DNA from: Pseudoalteromonas sp. S16_S37
GTDB taxonomy: Bacteria > Pseudomonadota > Gammaproteobacteria > Enterobacterales > Alteromonadaceae
Assembly (NCBI RefSeq): GCF_014694405.1
Contig: NZ_JAAUWV010000002.1
Coordinates: 1-64,000, forward strand
DNA: 64,000 nt
Reading direction: 5' to 3'
In this document: one piece after another, positions 54,548 through 64,000 of the stretch
Layout: each line of letters begins with the position of its first letter
Numbering within the stretch: position 1 is the first letter of the stretch
Translations under genes and position numbers: made by a program
The notes under the pieces: generated by a model
The model's database searches: none
What the model saw: the letters and a program-made list of their open reading frames with translations, nothing else
Told to the model about the DNA's origin: nothing

Positions 54548-56377
54548 ATGCGTAAACTCACTATTATTGCTGCAGCTATCAGCGTAGCGTTATTAGGTGG
54601 TTGTCAGCAAACTGCTGAAAAGCCAGCTCCTACACAACAAGTTCAACAAGTCGAACAAAGTGAAGTAGAAAAAGCCAATGCGTTTTTTGAAGAAGTATTT
54701 ATGCGCGGTGTCATGCGTAGCCCTGTTTATCAAACCTATATGGGTATCAAACAAGACTACGATAAGTGGGACGATGAGAGCGAAGCTCGCGACCTTGAAG
54801 ATTTAGAGCTGACCAAAAAAGACTTAGCAACATTAAAAACTATCGACCGCAATAAGTTAGATGCAGCAACTCAAGTTAGTTATGACTTGATGCAACAAAA
54901 TTTAGAAAATGAAATTGCTGATTTTAAATGGCGTTACCACAGCTACCCAGTAAACCAAATGTATGGTACACACTCTATGGTGCCAGCATTTTTAATCAAT
55001 CAACACCAAATCACTGATGTAAAAGATGCTCAAGCATATATTTCGCGCTTAAATGGTGTACCTAAAGTATTTGATCAACTTATTGATAATTTAGAGATCA
55101 GAGCAGATAAAGGCATTATTGCGCCTAAGTTTGTTTTCCCACATGTCATTGAATCAAGCAAAAACATCATTGTTGGTGCGCCGTTTGAAAATGGTAAAGA
55201 TTCTACTTTGTTAGCTGACTTTAAACGTAAAGTTGACAAGCTAAGTATTGATGATAGTGAAAAGTCAGCACTTATTGCACAGGCAACTGAAGCACTACAA
55301 GTGGCTGTTAAGCCAGCCTATAGCAAGCTTATTAACTATCTTGCACAGCTAGAAAAGCGCGCAGATGACCGTGATGGTGCGTGGAAATTCCCTGACGGTG
55401 AAGCGTACTTCAACAATGCGCTTGCTCGCACAACAACCACAGCGTTAACTGCAAAAGAAATTCACCAAATTGGTTTGTCTGAAGTGGCTCGTATCCATGA
55501 TGAAATGCGTGCGATTAAAGATAAAGTTGGCTTTAAAGGCGACTTAAAAGCATTCATGGAATTCATGAAAACCAACAAACAATTTTACCTGCCAAATACC
55601 GACGAAGGTAAAGAGCAGTACCTAAGTGAAGCAACTGCACTTATCGACAATATGAAGTCTCGCCTAGATGAGCTATTTATTGTTAAGCCTAAAGCAGACA
55701 TGATTGTTAAGCGCGTTGAAGCATTTAGAGAAAAAGCCGCTGGTAAAGCTTTCTATCAACAGCCAGCTCCAGATGGCTCTCGCCCAGGTATCTACTACGC
55801 AAACCTGTACGATATGGAAGCGATGCCTACTTACCAAATGGAAGCATTGGCTTACCATGAAGGTATTCCAGGGCACCACATGCAAATAGCAATTGCACAA
55901 GAGCTTGAAGGTGTTCCTAAGTTCCGTAAGTTTGGTGGTTATACCGCTTACATTGAGGGATGGGGTTTATATTCTGAGTTAGTGCCTAAAGAAATGGGCC
56001 TATACGAAGACCCTTACTCAGACTTTGGTCGTTTAGCAATGGAACTATGGCGTGCCTGCCGATTAGTGGTAGACACGGGTATTCACGCAATGAAGTGGAC
56101 TCGCCAAGAAGGTATTGATTACTACGTAAACAATACGCCGAACGCGAAATCTGATGGCGTGAAAATGGTTGAACGTCATATCGTTATGCCATCTCAAGCA
56201 ACGGCTTATAAGATTGGTATGTTAAAGATTTTAGAGCTTAGAGAAGCGGCAAGAAAAGAGCTGGGTGATAAGTTTGATATTCGCCAGTTCCACGACGTAG
56301 TGCTGAAAAATGGTCCTGTGCCATTGAATGTATTAGAGCGCTTTGTTGACGAATGGGTCGCAAGCAAAAAAGCATAA
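54548..56377 (+). CDS. DUF885 lipoprotein, putative metallopeptidase
   Basis: Lipoprotein signal MRKLTIIAAAISVALLGGC with lipobox LGGC. The mature 585 residues follow the DUF885 layout, with the likely zinc site YHEGIPGHHMQIAIAQE (His-Glu-x5-His) and downstream EGWGLYSELVPKEMG supplying a further Glu. Related to a peptidase group reaching M3-like gluzincins, probably acting in the periplasm on peptides. Substrate unknown. AATAAAGGT lies before the ATG; a terminator follows. Confidence 0.9.
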   Translation: MRKLTIIAAAISVALLGGCQQTAEKPAPTQQVQQVEQSEVEKANAFFEEVFMRGVMRSPVYQTYMGIKQDYDKWDDESEARDLEDLELTKKDLATLKTIDRNKLDAATQVSYDLMQQNLENEIADFKWRYHSYPVNQMYGTHSMVPAFLINQHQITDVKDAQAYISRLNGVPKVFDQLIDNLEIRADKGIIAPKFVFPHVIESSKNIIVGAPFENGKDSTLLADFKRKVDKLSIDDSEKSALIAQATEALQVAVKPAYSKLINYLAQLEKRADDRDGAWKFPDGEAYFNNALARTTTTALTAKEIHQIGLSEVARIHDEMRAIKDKVGFKGDLKAFMEFMKTNKQFYLPNTDEGKEQYLSEATALIDNMKSRLDELFIVKPKADMIVKRVEAFREKAAGKAFYQQPAPDGSRPGIYYANLYDMEAMPTYQMEALAYHEGIPGHHMQIAIAQELEGVPKFRKFGGYTAYIEGWGLYSELVPKEMGLYEDPYSDFGRLAMELWRACRLVVDTGIHAMKWTRQEGIDYYVNNTPNAKSDGVKMVERHIVMPSQATAYKIGMLKILELREAARKELGDKFDIRQFHDVVLKNGPVPLNVLERFVDEWVASKKA

Positions 56378-56400
56378 TAGCTTAATTGTAAAAAATTTGA

Positions 56401-56427
56401 AAGGCTGCTGATCGCAGCCTTTTTTAT
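56401..56427 (+). terminator. Rho-independent terminator after the DUF885 gene
   Basis: AAGGCTGC-TGATC-GCAGCCTT followed by TTTTTA, 24 bases after the stop; the A-rich left side may serve the convergent gene too. Confidence 0.93.
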
Positions 56428-56456
56428 GTCTTTAAAAGCAAAATCAGCAACGTCAG

Positions 56457-57926
56457 TTAGGGCGAATTACTGAGATCTTGTTTATGCATCTTAGTCTTAC
56501 GACAAGGCGATGCTAGTTCAAACCGAGTATTTTCCAATACAATATGAATACAAGCCCCACCATGTGCTGGACTTTGGATCTTGAATTCGCCGTTTAGTTT
56601 ATCCGTTACCAAATGGTGGATAACACTTAACCCTAAACCATGTTTTCCAAAGTTTTGTCTTGAGTTTAAAGTCGGTTCAGCCAGAATTGGCAAGAGTTCG
56701 CTATCGATCCCCGCACCATCATCTTTAAAATATAGATGTAAGTAATCATTCACAACCATCGCAGAAACGACTATGTGTAACACTTTATCACCGCACTTTG
56801 CATGTTTAACGCTATTGCTTATGCAGTGGTGATAAATTTGTTCAAACACCGCTGGGGCACTTTGTAGCTGTAAGTTATCGGGGATCTCATAACTAACATG
56901 GAACTGCTCTTGTACCAGTGCTTGGCTATGACGTGCAAACACCGCTTCAACAAGTTCTTTAAGGTTAAATTCAACTTCAATATCAAACTGATGAAAATTG
57001 GATATTTGTTCAAAATCAGCCAAAAGATCATAAACATTTGCCAGTTCAACATCTAATTGACCCAATATCTGGCGAGATTTATTGTGTAATTGCGCCTCTT
57101 GCTCCTCGCTGTTCTGACCATTGGCTAGCTTATTAACGATTGTGGTGAGGCGCTTTTGATGTGTTGCCGCATGCTCAATGATCTGCAGTAAAGACTTTGA
57201 AAATCCTTGAGTCATGCTCCCCAAGGTTGCCTCTTGTGCTTCTTCAATAAAGCGCGAATGCACTTCATCTAGCCTCGTTGATAACACATCAACAAAATCA
57301 AGTAGCTCTATTAATTGAGACTCGGCAGCTAAATGCCCATAAAAATGTTCAGGTATTTTATACGAATGTGAGCTGATAACTTTATGTAATACTTGCTCTG
57401 TCAGCTCAATGCTATGAGTCAACTTTTTATGAAGACAATACAGCAACGCGCCCCACAAAGTCATTGCCACCAACAGCAATAGCCACCACTTATAATCATC
57501 TTGCCAAGCTGCCTCTAGGTTGTCGGCTGCCACTGTAGAAAATGCCAACAGCAATGCATTATGCTGGCGCAATACATCTTTATTATCAAACCAAGTATCG
57601 TTATCTAAGCTTTCTAAAAGCGCTATTTGTGCTTCAAGCTGCACAACAAAGGCTTCATCAAACGCTAATAAGCTGGGGTTTTCTATCAAAGCAGCTCGAA
57701 ACTGTCTTAGTGCTTTCGTATACGCTGATAAGCCATCTTGTGAATTGGTCATTGCAGCTTTGCTGTATTGCACATTATGGAATAAATTATGTAGGTGATT
57801 TAGCCGCTTTTCAGTATTTAAGTGCTGATAAGAAGAAGATAATAGCAACCATGTAATGAAAATACATACCACACCTCCGCCAAACAGTACCCACTTAAAC
57901 ATTAGCTTTGATTGCGAAATTTGCAT
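56457..57926 (-). CDS. Sensor histidine-kinase-like membrane protein lacking the usual His
   Basis: Two membrane helices (about 11-30 and 147-165) frame a periplasmic sensor of about 115 residues. A coiled region follows, then a GHKL ATPase domain: N-box HHCISNSVKHA (366-376), G1 DDGAGID (402-408), G2 GKHGLGLSV (427-435). In the dimerisation helix the place of the H-box reads LGSMTQGFSKSLLQ: the phosphoacceptor His expected after 'GxxxG' is Lys 244. It may use another His (EHAATH nearby), be a phosphatase or be a pseudokinase. It is divergent from a TRAP-type binding protein gene, a common sensor pair. Confidence 0.82.
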   Translation of the reverse strand: MQISQSKLMFKWVLFGGGVVCIFITWLLLSSSYQHLNTEKRLNHLHNLFHNVQYSKAAMTNSQDGLSAYTKALRQFRAALIENPSLLAFDEAFVVQLEAQIALLESLDNDTWFDNKDVLRQHNALLLAFSTVAADNLEAAWQDDYKWWLLLLVAMTLWGALLYCLHKKLTHSIELTEQVLHKVISSHSYKIPEHFYGHLAAESQLIELLDFVDVLSTRLDEVHSRFIEEAQEATLGSMTQGFSKSLLQIIEHAATHQKRLTTIVNKLANGQNSEEQEAQLHNKSRQILGQLDVELANVYDLLADFEQISNFHQFDIEVEFNLKELVEAVFARHSQALVQEQFHVSYEIPDNLQLQSAPAVFEQIYHHCISNSVKHAKCGDKVLHIVVSAMVVNDYLHLYFKDDGAGIDSELLPILAEPTLNSRQNFGKHGLGLSVIHHLVTDKLNGEFKIQSPAHGGACIHIVLENTRFELASPCRKTKMHKQDLSNSP

Positions 57927-58043
57927 AAATAGACTCTGAACAATAAGTTATGTAACTAAGCTTAGTAAATAAACCGCTTAACACCAATCAGAGCAACTTC
58001 TCTGCTAAGCTTAGATAACTATCCAGTTGGTGCCGTAAGTTGT

Positions 58044-59171
58044 ATGACCCCAAAAAAAGACAAGTATTGCAACAGGATTAATAAAACTCGTCGGACATTT
58101 GCGAAAAAATTAGCCTTACTTGGTGCGGGGCTAGCTTTACCTATGCCCATGTGGGCAAATGAACAATGTAATAATCTACACGGCTCTGAGCTTGATAAAT
58201 GTAATAAGGCGCAAGTACATATGGTGTTTGCTTCTCCTTATGACACAAACCAATGGCGCTCATCTCCGCACATGCATCAGCAACTCAAAAAAAATATTGA
58301 ACAATTTAGTGAAGGTAAAATCTACTTTGATATTCAGCATAACGGTGTATTAGGTGTAGGAACAGAGCTTACTGCTTTGGTCGCCAGAGGTTCTATCCAT
58401 GGGGCGCTCATTTCCGTATCAAACTTAACGCCTATCTTAGGCGCATTAGATATTTTAAACGTTCCATTTTGGTGTTCAGAAAGGCATAACTACCTGAAAC
58501 TAATTACGTCGAAAATTTGGCAACAGCAGATCATCGCAAAGATCCATCAACAAGGTAAATTACAAATTCTGATGCATTATTTACCCGGTACACGCACGGT
58601 AACTTCAACGAAGCATTACGGTAAAACCATAAAAACGCCCCAAGATATGCGTGAGATAGTATTTCGGATCCCTGCTAGTAAAGTTTTGCAACAATTCTAC
58701 GATCTCTGCGGTACCTCTCCCGTTCAGGTCCCGTGGAAAAAAGCCGCGACCTTAGCACAAGGTGGTCGTATCGATGCACTTGACCCTTCAATTGTTGGCC
58801 TATTTAATGGCCCAAATAATCTCAAAGAGCATCTAGGTGTTGTTTCGCAAATCAAAAGTGTACAAGACGGTTGGCTATTTGTTGTAAACCAAACCTGGTT
58901 CAATAGTTTATCAACTAAATTGCGAAATGCCTTACATGATGCTGCGCAACAAACTTTTGAGCAACATCTAGCGCAGATCCCTCGTATAGAGCGTTATTGT
59001 GAACTTGGTTTAAAACAACTCGGTACAAAAGTCTACACGCCATCAGTTGACGAAATGGCGCAGTGGCATGCCATCGCAGGCCATCAACGTCCTCAGTGGC
59101 AGCCTTTCAAAAAAGCCCTGCTAGGTGATGAAGCCTTATTTGGAAAGTTCTTCGATGCTGCACATGATTAA
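58044..59171 (+). CDS. Tat-exported TRAP-type (DctP) solute-binding protein, orphan
   Basis: Twin-arginine signal TRRTFAKKLALLGAGLAL ends near MWANE. The mature protein has the DctP fold: HMVFASPYDTNQWRSSPHMH, a helix ending ILNVPFWCSERHNYL, the solute-gating Arg segment MREIVFRIPASKVLQQFYDL, GTSPVQVPW and GRIDALDPSIVGL. 375 residues. There are no DctQ/DctM permease genes nearby, so it may serve as a ligand receptor for the divergently encoded kinase-like protein. Substrate unknown. Confidence 0.88.
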   Translation: MTPKKDKYCNRINKTRRTFAKKLALLGAGLALPMPMWANEQCNNLHGSELDKCNKAQVHMVFASPYDTNQWRSSPHMHQQLKKNIEQFSEGKIYFDIQHNGVLGVGTELTALVARGSIHGALISVSNLTPILGALDILNVPFWCSERHNYLKLITSKIWQQQIIAKIHQQGKLQILMHYLPGTRTVTSTKHYGKTIKTPQDMREIVFRIPASKVLQQFYDLCGTSPVQVPWKKAATLAQGGRIDALDPSIVGLFNGPNNLKEHLGVVSQIKSVQDGWLFVVNQTWFNSLSTKLRNALHDAAQQTFEQHLAQIPRIERYCELGLKQLGTKVYTPSVDEMAQWHAIAGHQRPQWQPFKKALLGDEALFGKFFDAAHD

Positions 59172-59335
59172 TACCAATCCGCAATAACACTTAATCATTT
59201 TGAAGGATTAAACCTGACGACAGCTGCGTTAAAAATTTCTCATTTAGAACAACTAAATAACGAAATTTTTGCCTTGCTATCGACAAGGTTTTCTTGCTTC
59301 AAAATAGACCACTTAGTTAAGCGGATTAGTATAAA
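59168..59335. repeat. MITE-like repeat with imperfect terminal inverted ends
   Basis: TTAATACCAATCCGC at the left is mirrored by GCGGATTAGTATAA at the right, with two mismatches. Inside, AAAAATTTC and GAAATTTTT can also pair. Non-coding elements of this length with ends of the TACCAATCCGC type recur in Pseudoalteromonas and other Alteromonadales genomes. The left end includes the TRAP-protein stop codon. Only this copy is seen in the window. Confidence 0.7.
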
Positions 59336-59340
59336 AATAT

Positions 59341-59363
59341 AAAAGGGCTCTGCGGCCCTTTTA
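59341..59363. terminator. Bidirectional terminator between TRAP gene and ygiQ
   Basis: AAAAGGGC-TCTGCG-GCCCTTTT with flanking A/T tracts, between two convergent genes. Confidence 0.88.
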
Positions 59364-59395
59364 TTTAATTATGGTTATTGAGTCAAAGTGTCAGC

Positions 59396-61576
59396 TTATC
59401 TAGACCTTTGCTTGTTACCAGCAACTTTTGGTTTGGTGTTAGCCTTTTTAAACTGACTAAACCCTGTATGACGAGTCAACGCAGCTCGCCCACCTTTTCC
59501 TGTATGTTGCCCTTTACCTTTTTCGTCTCGACCTTCATCCGGCACTAAACAATTTGGTCCTTTGCCTATCAGATTTGCTTTACCCATGTTCCGTAAAGCT
59601 TCTCTGATCATTGGCCAACCTGATGGGTCGTGATAACGTAAAATGGCTTTGTGTAACCTTCTTTGGCGAGCACCTTTAGGTACGCTCACATGTTCTTTAT
59701 TGTTTTTAATATTCCGTAACGAGTTCATCTCAGTGTGATAAATGGTCGTCGCATTGGCCATTGGCGATGGATAAAAGTTTTGCACCTGATCCAATTTAAA
59801 ATCATTGGCTTTTAGCCACAGAGCCATGTTGACCATATCTTCATCCGTGGTGCCAGGGTGAGCTGAGATAAAATAGGGAATCAAATACTGCTTTTTACCA
59901 GCCTCTTTGGAATACTTATCAAATAAGGCTTTAAACTTATCGTAAGTACCCATGCCCGGTTTCATCATTTTAGACAAAGGCCCCTGCTCAGTGTGCTCAG
60001 GCGCAATTTTTAAATAGCCTCCAACATGATGAGTAACCAACTCTTTTACATATCGAGGGTCTTCAATAGCTAAGTCATAGCGTACACCCGATGCAATGAG
60101 TATTTTTTTTACCCCGTCAACTTCGCGTGCTTTGCGGTATAGCTCAATCGTAGGGGTATGATCAGTATCCATGTGTTTACAGATATCTGGATAAACACAC
60201 GATAAACGCCGACAGGTACTCTCTGCTTTTTTGCTCTTACATCGCAGTTTATACATGTTAGCGGTAGGGCCACCTAAATCGGAAATAACTCCAGTGAAAC
60301 CAGGTACTTTATCTCTAATTTGCTCTATTTCTTCGATAATTGACTGTTCAGAGCGGCTTTGAATAATACGCCCTTCATGCTCAGTGATAGAACAAAAACT
60401 ACATCCACCGAAGCAACCACGCATGATATTGACCGACGTTTTAATCATCTCATATGCTGGGATCTTGGCATCACCATAGCTTGGATGAGGCACACGTTGA
60501 TATGGCAAACCAAATACGGCGTCCATTTCTTCCGTTTCTAGTGGAAATGCTGGAGGGTTTACCCACACATAGCGGTCACCATGGCGCTGAAACAGCGCTC
60601 TGGCGCAACCTGGGTTGGTTTCTTGGTGCAAGATCCGAGAAGCATGAGCATAAAGTGGTTTGTTAACACTCACTTGTTCAAAAGCGGGTAATTTTACATA
60701 TACCTTTTCCCAAGGTTTTAGCCTCGGAGGCTGAACGGTTATCGGCTTTGCTGTATCTTTTGATAGATCTATTCCGGCCTGAGCAAATTCAGACTTACTA
60801 CAGCCCACATCATCCGCGCCATAGGGGTTAGGAATGGGATCAATTTTACCAACTTTATCAATAGCAGTTGAGTCACTGCCACGCCACTGTGGAAGAGGAG
60901 TTTTGCGAATAACTGCAGTACCGCGCACATCTTGAATGTCTTCTATGCTATCACCTTTGGCGATTCGGTGTGCAACCTCCACCAGCGGTCTTTCAGCATT
61001 ACCATAAATTAAGATATCAGCTTTGGCATCAAAGATAATACTGCGACGCACTTTTTCCTGCCAATAGTCATAATGCGCGATACGTCTTAAGCTTGCTTCA
61101 ATACCGCCAATAACTAACGGCACATCTTTATATGCCTCACGACAACGCTGGCTGTATACCACAACGGCTCTATCTGGGCGTTTACCACCTATATTGCCGG
61201 GCGTATACGCATCATCATGACGCATGCGTTTTTCGGCAGTATAGCGATTAATCATCGAGTCCATGTTACCAGCGGTAACACCAAAGAATAAATTTGGTTT
61301 ACCAAGACTCATAAAGGCATCTTTGTTTGACCAATCAGGTTGAGCAATAATACCCACTCTAAAACCTTGGGCTTCAAGGACACGGCCAATCACCGCCATA
61401 CCAAAGCTGGGGTGATCTACATAGGCATCCCCTGTCACTAAAACTATGTCACAGCTGTCCCAGCCTAATGCATCCATTTCTTCACGGGTGGTTGGTAAAA
61501 AAGGTGCCGTGCCATAACACTCAGCCCAATACTTTGGATACGAGAATAATGGACGTTCAGCTTTGAGTGTGCTCAT
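59396..61576 (-). CDS. ygiQ: YgiQ family radical SAM protein
   Basis: Large radical SAM enzyme of unknown reaction. N-terminal B12-like region: [37 protein letters not shown], and [20 protein letters not shown]. Cluster motif [19 protein letters not shown] (CxxxCxxC). C-terminal part: [33 protein letters not shown], and a basic tail rich in Gly and Lys. 726 residues, the family size. Confidence 0.95.
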   Translation of the reverse strand: MSTLKAERPLFSYPKYWAECYGTAPFLPTTREEMDALGWDSCDIVLVTGDAYVDHPSFGMAVIGRVLEAQGFRVGIIAQPDWSNKDAFMSLGKPNLFFGVTAGNMDSMINRYTAEKRMRHDDAYTPGNIGGKRPDRAVVVYSQRCREAYKDVPLVIGGIEASLRRIAHYDYWQEKVRRSIIFDAKADILIYGNAERPLVEVAHRIAKGDSIEDIQDVRGTAVIRKTPLPQWRGSDSTAIDKVGKIDPIPNPYGADDVGCSKSEFAQAGIDLSKDTAKPITVQPPRLKPWEKVYVKLPAFEQVSVNKPLYAHASRILHQETNPGCARALFQRHGDRYVWVNPPAFPLETEEMDAVFGLPYQRVPHPSYGDAKIPAYEMIKTSVNIMRGCFGGCSFCSITEHEGRIIQSRSEQSIIEEIEQIRDKVPGFTGVISDLGGPTANMYKLRCKSKKAESTCRRLSCVYPDICKHMDTDHTPTIELYRKAREVDGVKKILIASGVRYDLAIEDPRYVKELVTHHVGGYLKIAPEHTEQGPLSKMMKPGMGTYDKFKALFDKYSKEAGKKQYLIPYFISAHPGTTDEDMVNMALWLKANDFKLDQVQNFYPSPMANATTIYHTEMNSLRNIKNNKEHVSVPKGARQRRLHKAILRYHDPSGWPMIREALRNMGKANLIGKGPNCLVPDEGRDEKGKGQHTGKGGRAALTRHTGFSQFKKANTKPKVAGNKQRSR

Positions 61577-61758
61577 AGTGACTGCCTAGAGGATAAAAAA
61601 GAGCCGAATTATAGCTCAAATGCACCTGACCACAAACCATAGATTGTAGAGAGTCGTTAATAACCTCAGGTTTGGATAAGGGGTTTGAAATAGAACATGT
61701 GGTATCAACTTACATTACTTGCAATGCAGTGATGATATTTTGTTTCAAAATCAAGGTT

Positions 61759-61794
61759 CTTCGAATTGTAATAGCAGATTATTACAATTCGAAG
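61759..61794. repeat. Perfect 14-bp inverted repeat in a 255-bp gap
   Basis: CTTCGAATTGTAAT and ATTACAATTCGAAG mirror each other exactly, with an 8-base loop AGCAGATT. It lies beyond the end of the GGDEF-EAL gene and upstream of ygiQ. The lack of a T-run argues against a plain terminator; it could be an operator or mRNA-stabilising hairpin. Confidence 0.6.
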
Positions 61795-61831
61795 CAACAC
61801 CATGAGTGAGCAAAGGAGAGTGAATCTTCCC

Positions 61832-64000
61832 TCACTTGCTAATTTTTGGTTTGTAACTCTTCAAAAAAGCCATTAGTTCATCACTGGGCATAGGCTTGGC
61901 GTACATAAAACCTTGAACTTCGTCACACCCCATGTTTCTAAGCAAATCACTTTGCTCTTGTGTTTCAACACCTTCTGCAATGGTTTTTCTACCTAGATGA
62001 CGTGCTAATGAAATCACCAACTCAGCAATCGCTCCTGAGTCACTATGGGGAATATCTTTAATAAAAGCTCTATCAATTTTTAAACTTGAAAATGGGAGTG
62101 TCTGTAAATAACTCAGTGATGAAAAGCCAGTACCAAAGTCATCAATCGCCACTTCTACACCAAACTCTTGCAACTCACGTAATGTTTCTACTACAGCGCC
62201 AACCTCATCCATCACCACGCTTTCGGTAACCTCTAGCTCAATAAAACGAGGTTCAACTTGGTATTCAAGCAGTGTGTCTTTAACACTTTGCGCATAATTG
62301 GGCGCTTTAAACTGTGGCACTGATACATTCACTGCAATACTAATTTCTTTGCCCAAAGCAGCAAGTTTCTTTTGCTGTTCACATGCTTGCTCAAGTACCC
62401 ATTGTCCTATTTCAACTATCAGACCGGCATTTTCCGCCAGAGGAACAAAGATCCCTGGGGAAATATAACGGCCGTTACCAGATGGCCAACGCAATAAAGC
62501 TTCGCAACCGACCACTTCAAAAGTTTTGAAACACAATTGAGGTTGGTACCAAACCTCTAGCTTTCGGTGTTCGAAGTCTTGTCTAAGCTGGCGGATTAAC
62601 CCCAACTTCCAAGCCATTTTTTCTTCAAGATCGGGGGTATAGCGTCCAACAACTCGGTTTTCTTGTTTCGCTTGGTTTAACGCGATGTAAGCTAACTTAA
62701 GTGTATCTAGGCCATTGCAGGCAAAGTCATCTTGCTCACACACTCCCACTCTAAAATGAATTGACAACACATGTTCATTCACCTGATAAGGCGTTATTAA
62801 GCTATCAACAAACATGCGCTCCTCAAAAGTAACTTTTGGTAGCAACATGGCAAACACATCAGCCCCAATACGGGCTAAAAACTCTGCTTGAGGAAATTCT
62901 TGTTGTAGACGAGTCATGACTGCAATTAATAGCTGATTGCCGACTTCTTGTCCTAAACCATTATTAATATCCGAGAACTGCGCAATATCTATCAAAACCA
63001 ACAGAAGGTCAGTGTTTTTTGATTTATAGTACTTAGTTATTTGCTCTGTAAAACAAGCGCGATTTGGTAGTTTAGTTAGCGGGTCTTTGTAAGCTACGTC
63101 ACGTAACTCATTAAACAGTTTAATGTTGTCTAAACCCACGCTTACGTTGGCAAGAAACAATTCCATTAATTGCAACTGTGACTCTGTAGGCTGTATGTCT
63201 AATTCTAAATAAATTGCCGCACTGCGATTTTTACCTTTGAGTAAAACCGTCATGTCATGCTCTGTTTGCTGGTGCTCACCACTATCAAAGCAATTTTGCA
63301 CCTGCATAATAACGCGTCCGTTATCGAGCTGTTCTAACCCTTCTCCAAATGACTCTTGAAATTGAGTGGTACCACCAAGCACTGTAACGCGCTTATCATT
63401 ACCAAGCTGACCACTGACAATACCATTTGGCTCACTGCCTAAGATTTTTGCCAGATGAGTGACGACTGCCAAGCTAAAAGAGCGAATATCGCTATGGCCT
63501 AATATCCCTTTACACGCCTCTAAAATAGAATTCAGCGCTAAGCTTTGCGCTTCTAACTCACAAATTTGGCGATATGAGCGTACTGCAGTCATCATAGAAG
63601 TAACCAGCTTACTGCGTGTTAATTCCGTTTTCATTTTGTAATCATTGATATCGTAATCTCTGATCACTTGCTCTTCAGGTGCATGACCAGGCTGGCCGGT
63701 GCGCAAAATAATACGTACGTTATTATTTTTCAGCTCTTCGCGCACACGCTTCACCACAATTAATCCAGCGTCATCGGTTTCCATTACAACATCAAGTAAC
63801 ATCACGCTGATTTCTGGGTTGTGAATGAGTTTTTCGATAGCTTCTGCACCACTATATGCATGATGAAAGAAAAGCGAACGTCCCCAAAATTCAACACCAG
63901 ATAATGCGAGCGTAGTTACAGAATGGATTTCAGGATCATCATCCACAATAAGGATGTCCCAAGCGGCGCTTGCAACTTCAACTTCTTGCGTATCTTCATC
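61832..64000 (-). CDS. Response regulator with DUF3369-like, degenerate GGDEF and EAL domains (partial)
   Basis: Predicted cyclic-di-GMP phosphodiesterase controlled by phosphorylation. The reading frame stays open to the window edge (ILIVDDDPEIHSVT, preceded by an acidic DEDTQEVEVASAAW), so the true start lies outside. Receiver: VDDD, MLLDVVME with the phosphoacceptor Asp, and YKMKTELT. Middle: a DUF3369-like region (SYRQICELEAQSLALNSIL). The GGDEF site is degenerate (ARIGADVFAML). The EAL domain is intact: CEALLRW, AVNVS, LEVTES, DDFGTGFSSLSYL, LKIDRAFI, EGVET. A diguanylate cyclase activity is therefore unlikely; the GGDEF may bind GTP allosterically. Confidence 0.93.
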   Translation of the reverse strand, partial: DEDTQEVEVASAAWDILIVDDDPEIHSVTTLALSGVEFWGRSLFFHHAYSGAEAIEKLIHNPEISVMLLDVVMETDDAGLIVVKRVREELKNNNVRIILRTGQPGHAPEEQVIRDYDINDYKMKTELTRSKLVTSMMTAVRSYRQICELEAQSLALNSILEACKGILGHSDIRSFSLAVVTHLAKILGSEPNGIVSGQLGNDKRVTVLGGTTQFQESFGEGLEQLDNGRVIMQVQNCFDSGEHQQTEHDMTVLLKGKNRSAAIYLELDIQPTESQLQLMELFLANVSVGLDNIKLFNELRDVAYKDPLTKLPNRACFTEQITKYYKSKNTDLLLVLIDIAQFSDINNGLGQEVGNQLLIAVMTRLQQEFPQAEFLARIGADVFAMLLPKVTFEERMFVDSLITPYQVNEHVLSIHFRVGVCEQDDFACNGLDTLKLAYIALNQAKQENRVVGRYTPDLEEKMAWKLGLIRQLRQDFEHRKLEVWYQPQLCFKTFEVVGCEALLRWPSGNGRYISPGIFVPLAENAGLIVEIGQWVLEQACEQQKKLAALGKEISIAVNVSVPQFKAPNYAQSVKDTLLEYQVEPRFIELEVTESVVMDEVGAVVETLRELQEFGVEVAIDDFGTGFSSLSYLQTLPFSSLKIDRAFIKDIPHSDSGAIAELVISLARHLGRKTIAEGVETQEQSDLLRNMGCDEVQGFMYAKPMPSDELMAFLKSYKPKISK

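Overview
The window looks like chromosomal DNA of a marine gammaproteobacterium of the order Alteromonadales, most likely Pseudoalteromonas or a close relative. This rests on recognised housekeeping proteins and their order (parC, parE, yqiA, cpdA, a DUF1249 gene, nudF, then tolC; rsmE-gshB-yqgE-ruvX; pilT/pilU opposite yggS-proC-yggT-rdgB-hemW), moderate GC, and a small palindromic-ended repeat of a type common in this group. Species was not determined and no database search was run.

Layout. (1) 1-1.1 kb: the start of an IS5-type transposase cut by the window edge, a terminator, and a small XRE regulator. (2) About 1.1-28 kb: one long minus-strand accessory locus encoding a complete extracellular contractile injection system (eCIS), a headless phage-tail-like particle of the Afp/PVC/MAC type. 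In transcription order it runs: an atypical OmpR-type regulator; three related beta-rich proteins, two with signal peptides; sheath; inner tube; a tail-assembly-chaperone-like gene with a DUF6760 reading frame overlapping in the -1 frame; second tube protein; a large unknown protein; LysM hub/tube protein; gpD-like hub; gpV-like spike; PAAR tip; gp25 wedge; two gpJ-like baseplate proteins; a gpI-like protein; a long repetitive fibre; DUF4255 tail terminator; a conserved eCIS protein of unknown function; AAA+ ATPase; and two toxin-like cargo proteins sharing a DUF4157 N-terminus but with unrelated C-termini (a His-Asn nuclease-like domain, and a domain resembling plant IQM proteins). (3) 28-38 kb: the conserved topoisomerase IV / nudF / tolC neighbourhood, with a PQQ-type sugar dehydrogenase between parE and parC. 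(4) 38-50 kb: an LpxL-type acyltransferase, a TcpQ-domain protein, glnE, a DUF350 membrane protein, rsmE, gshB, yqgE, ruvX, and the twitching ATPases pilU and pilT with a periplasmic binding protein. (5) 50-64 kb: yggS-proC-yggT-DUF4426-rdgB-hemW, a DUF885 lipoprotein peptidase, a divergent pair of a histidine-kinase-like protein and an orphan TRAP binding protein, a MITE-like repeat, ygiQ, and a response regulator-GGDEF-EAL protein that continues past the end of the window.

The eCIS locus is the main interest. Its two edges carry an identical 27-bp bidirectional terminator in direct orientation, one copy just beyond the toxins and one just beyond parC, which marks plausible island boundaries. 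Unusual points are a single sheath gene with an insertion of about 240 residues, a DUF6760 frame with no usable start codon that overlaps its upstream neighbour at GGGGGAA (a candidate programmed -1 frameshift like lambda G/GT), a three-member family of unknown beta proteins at the head of the operon, no obvious tape-measure protein, and no visible immunity or lysis gene. No rRNA, tRNA or CRISPR array was seen.
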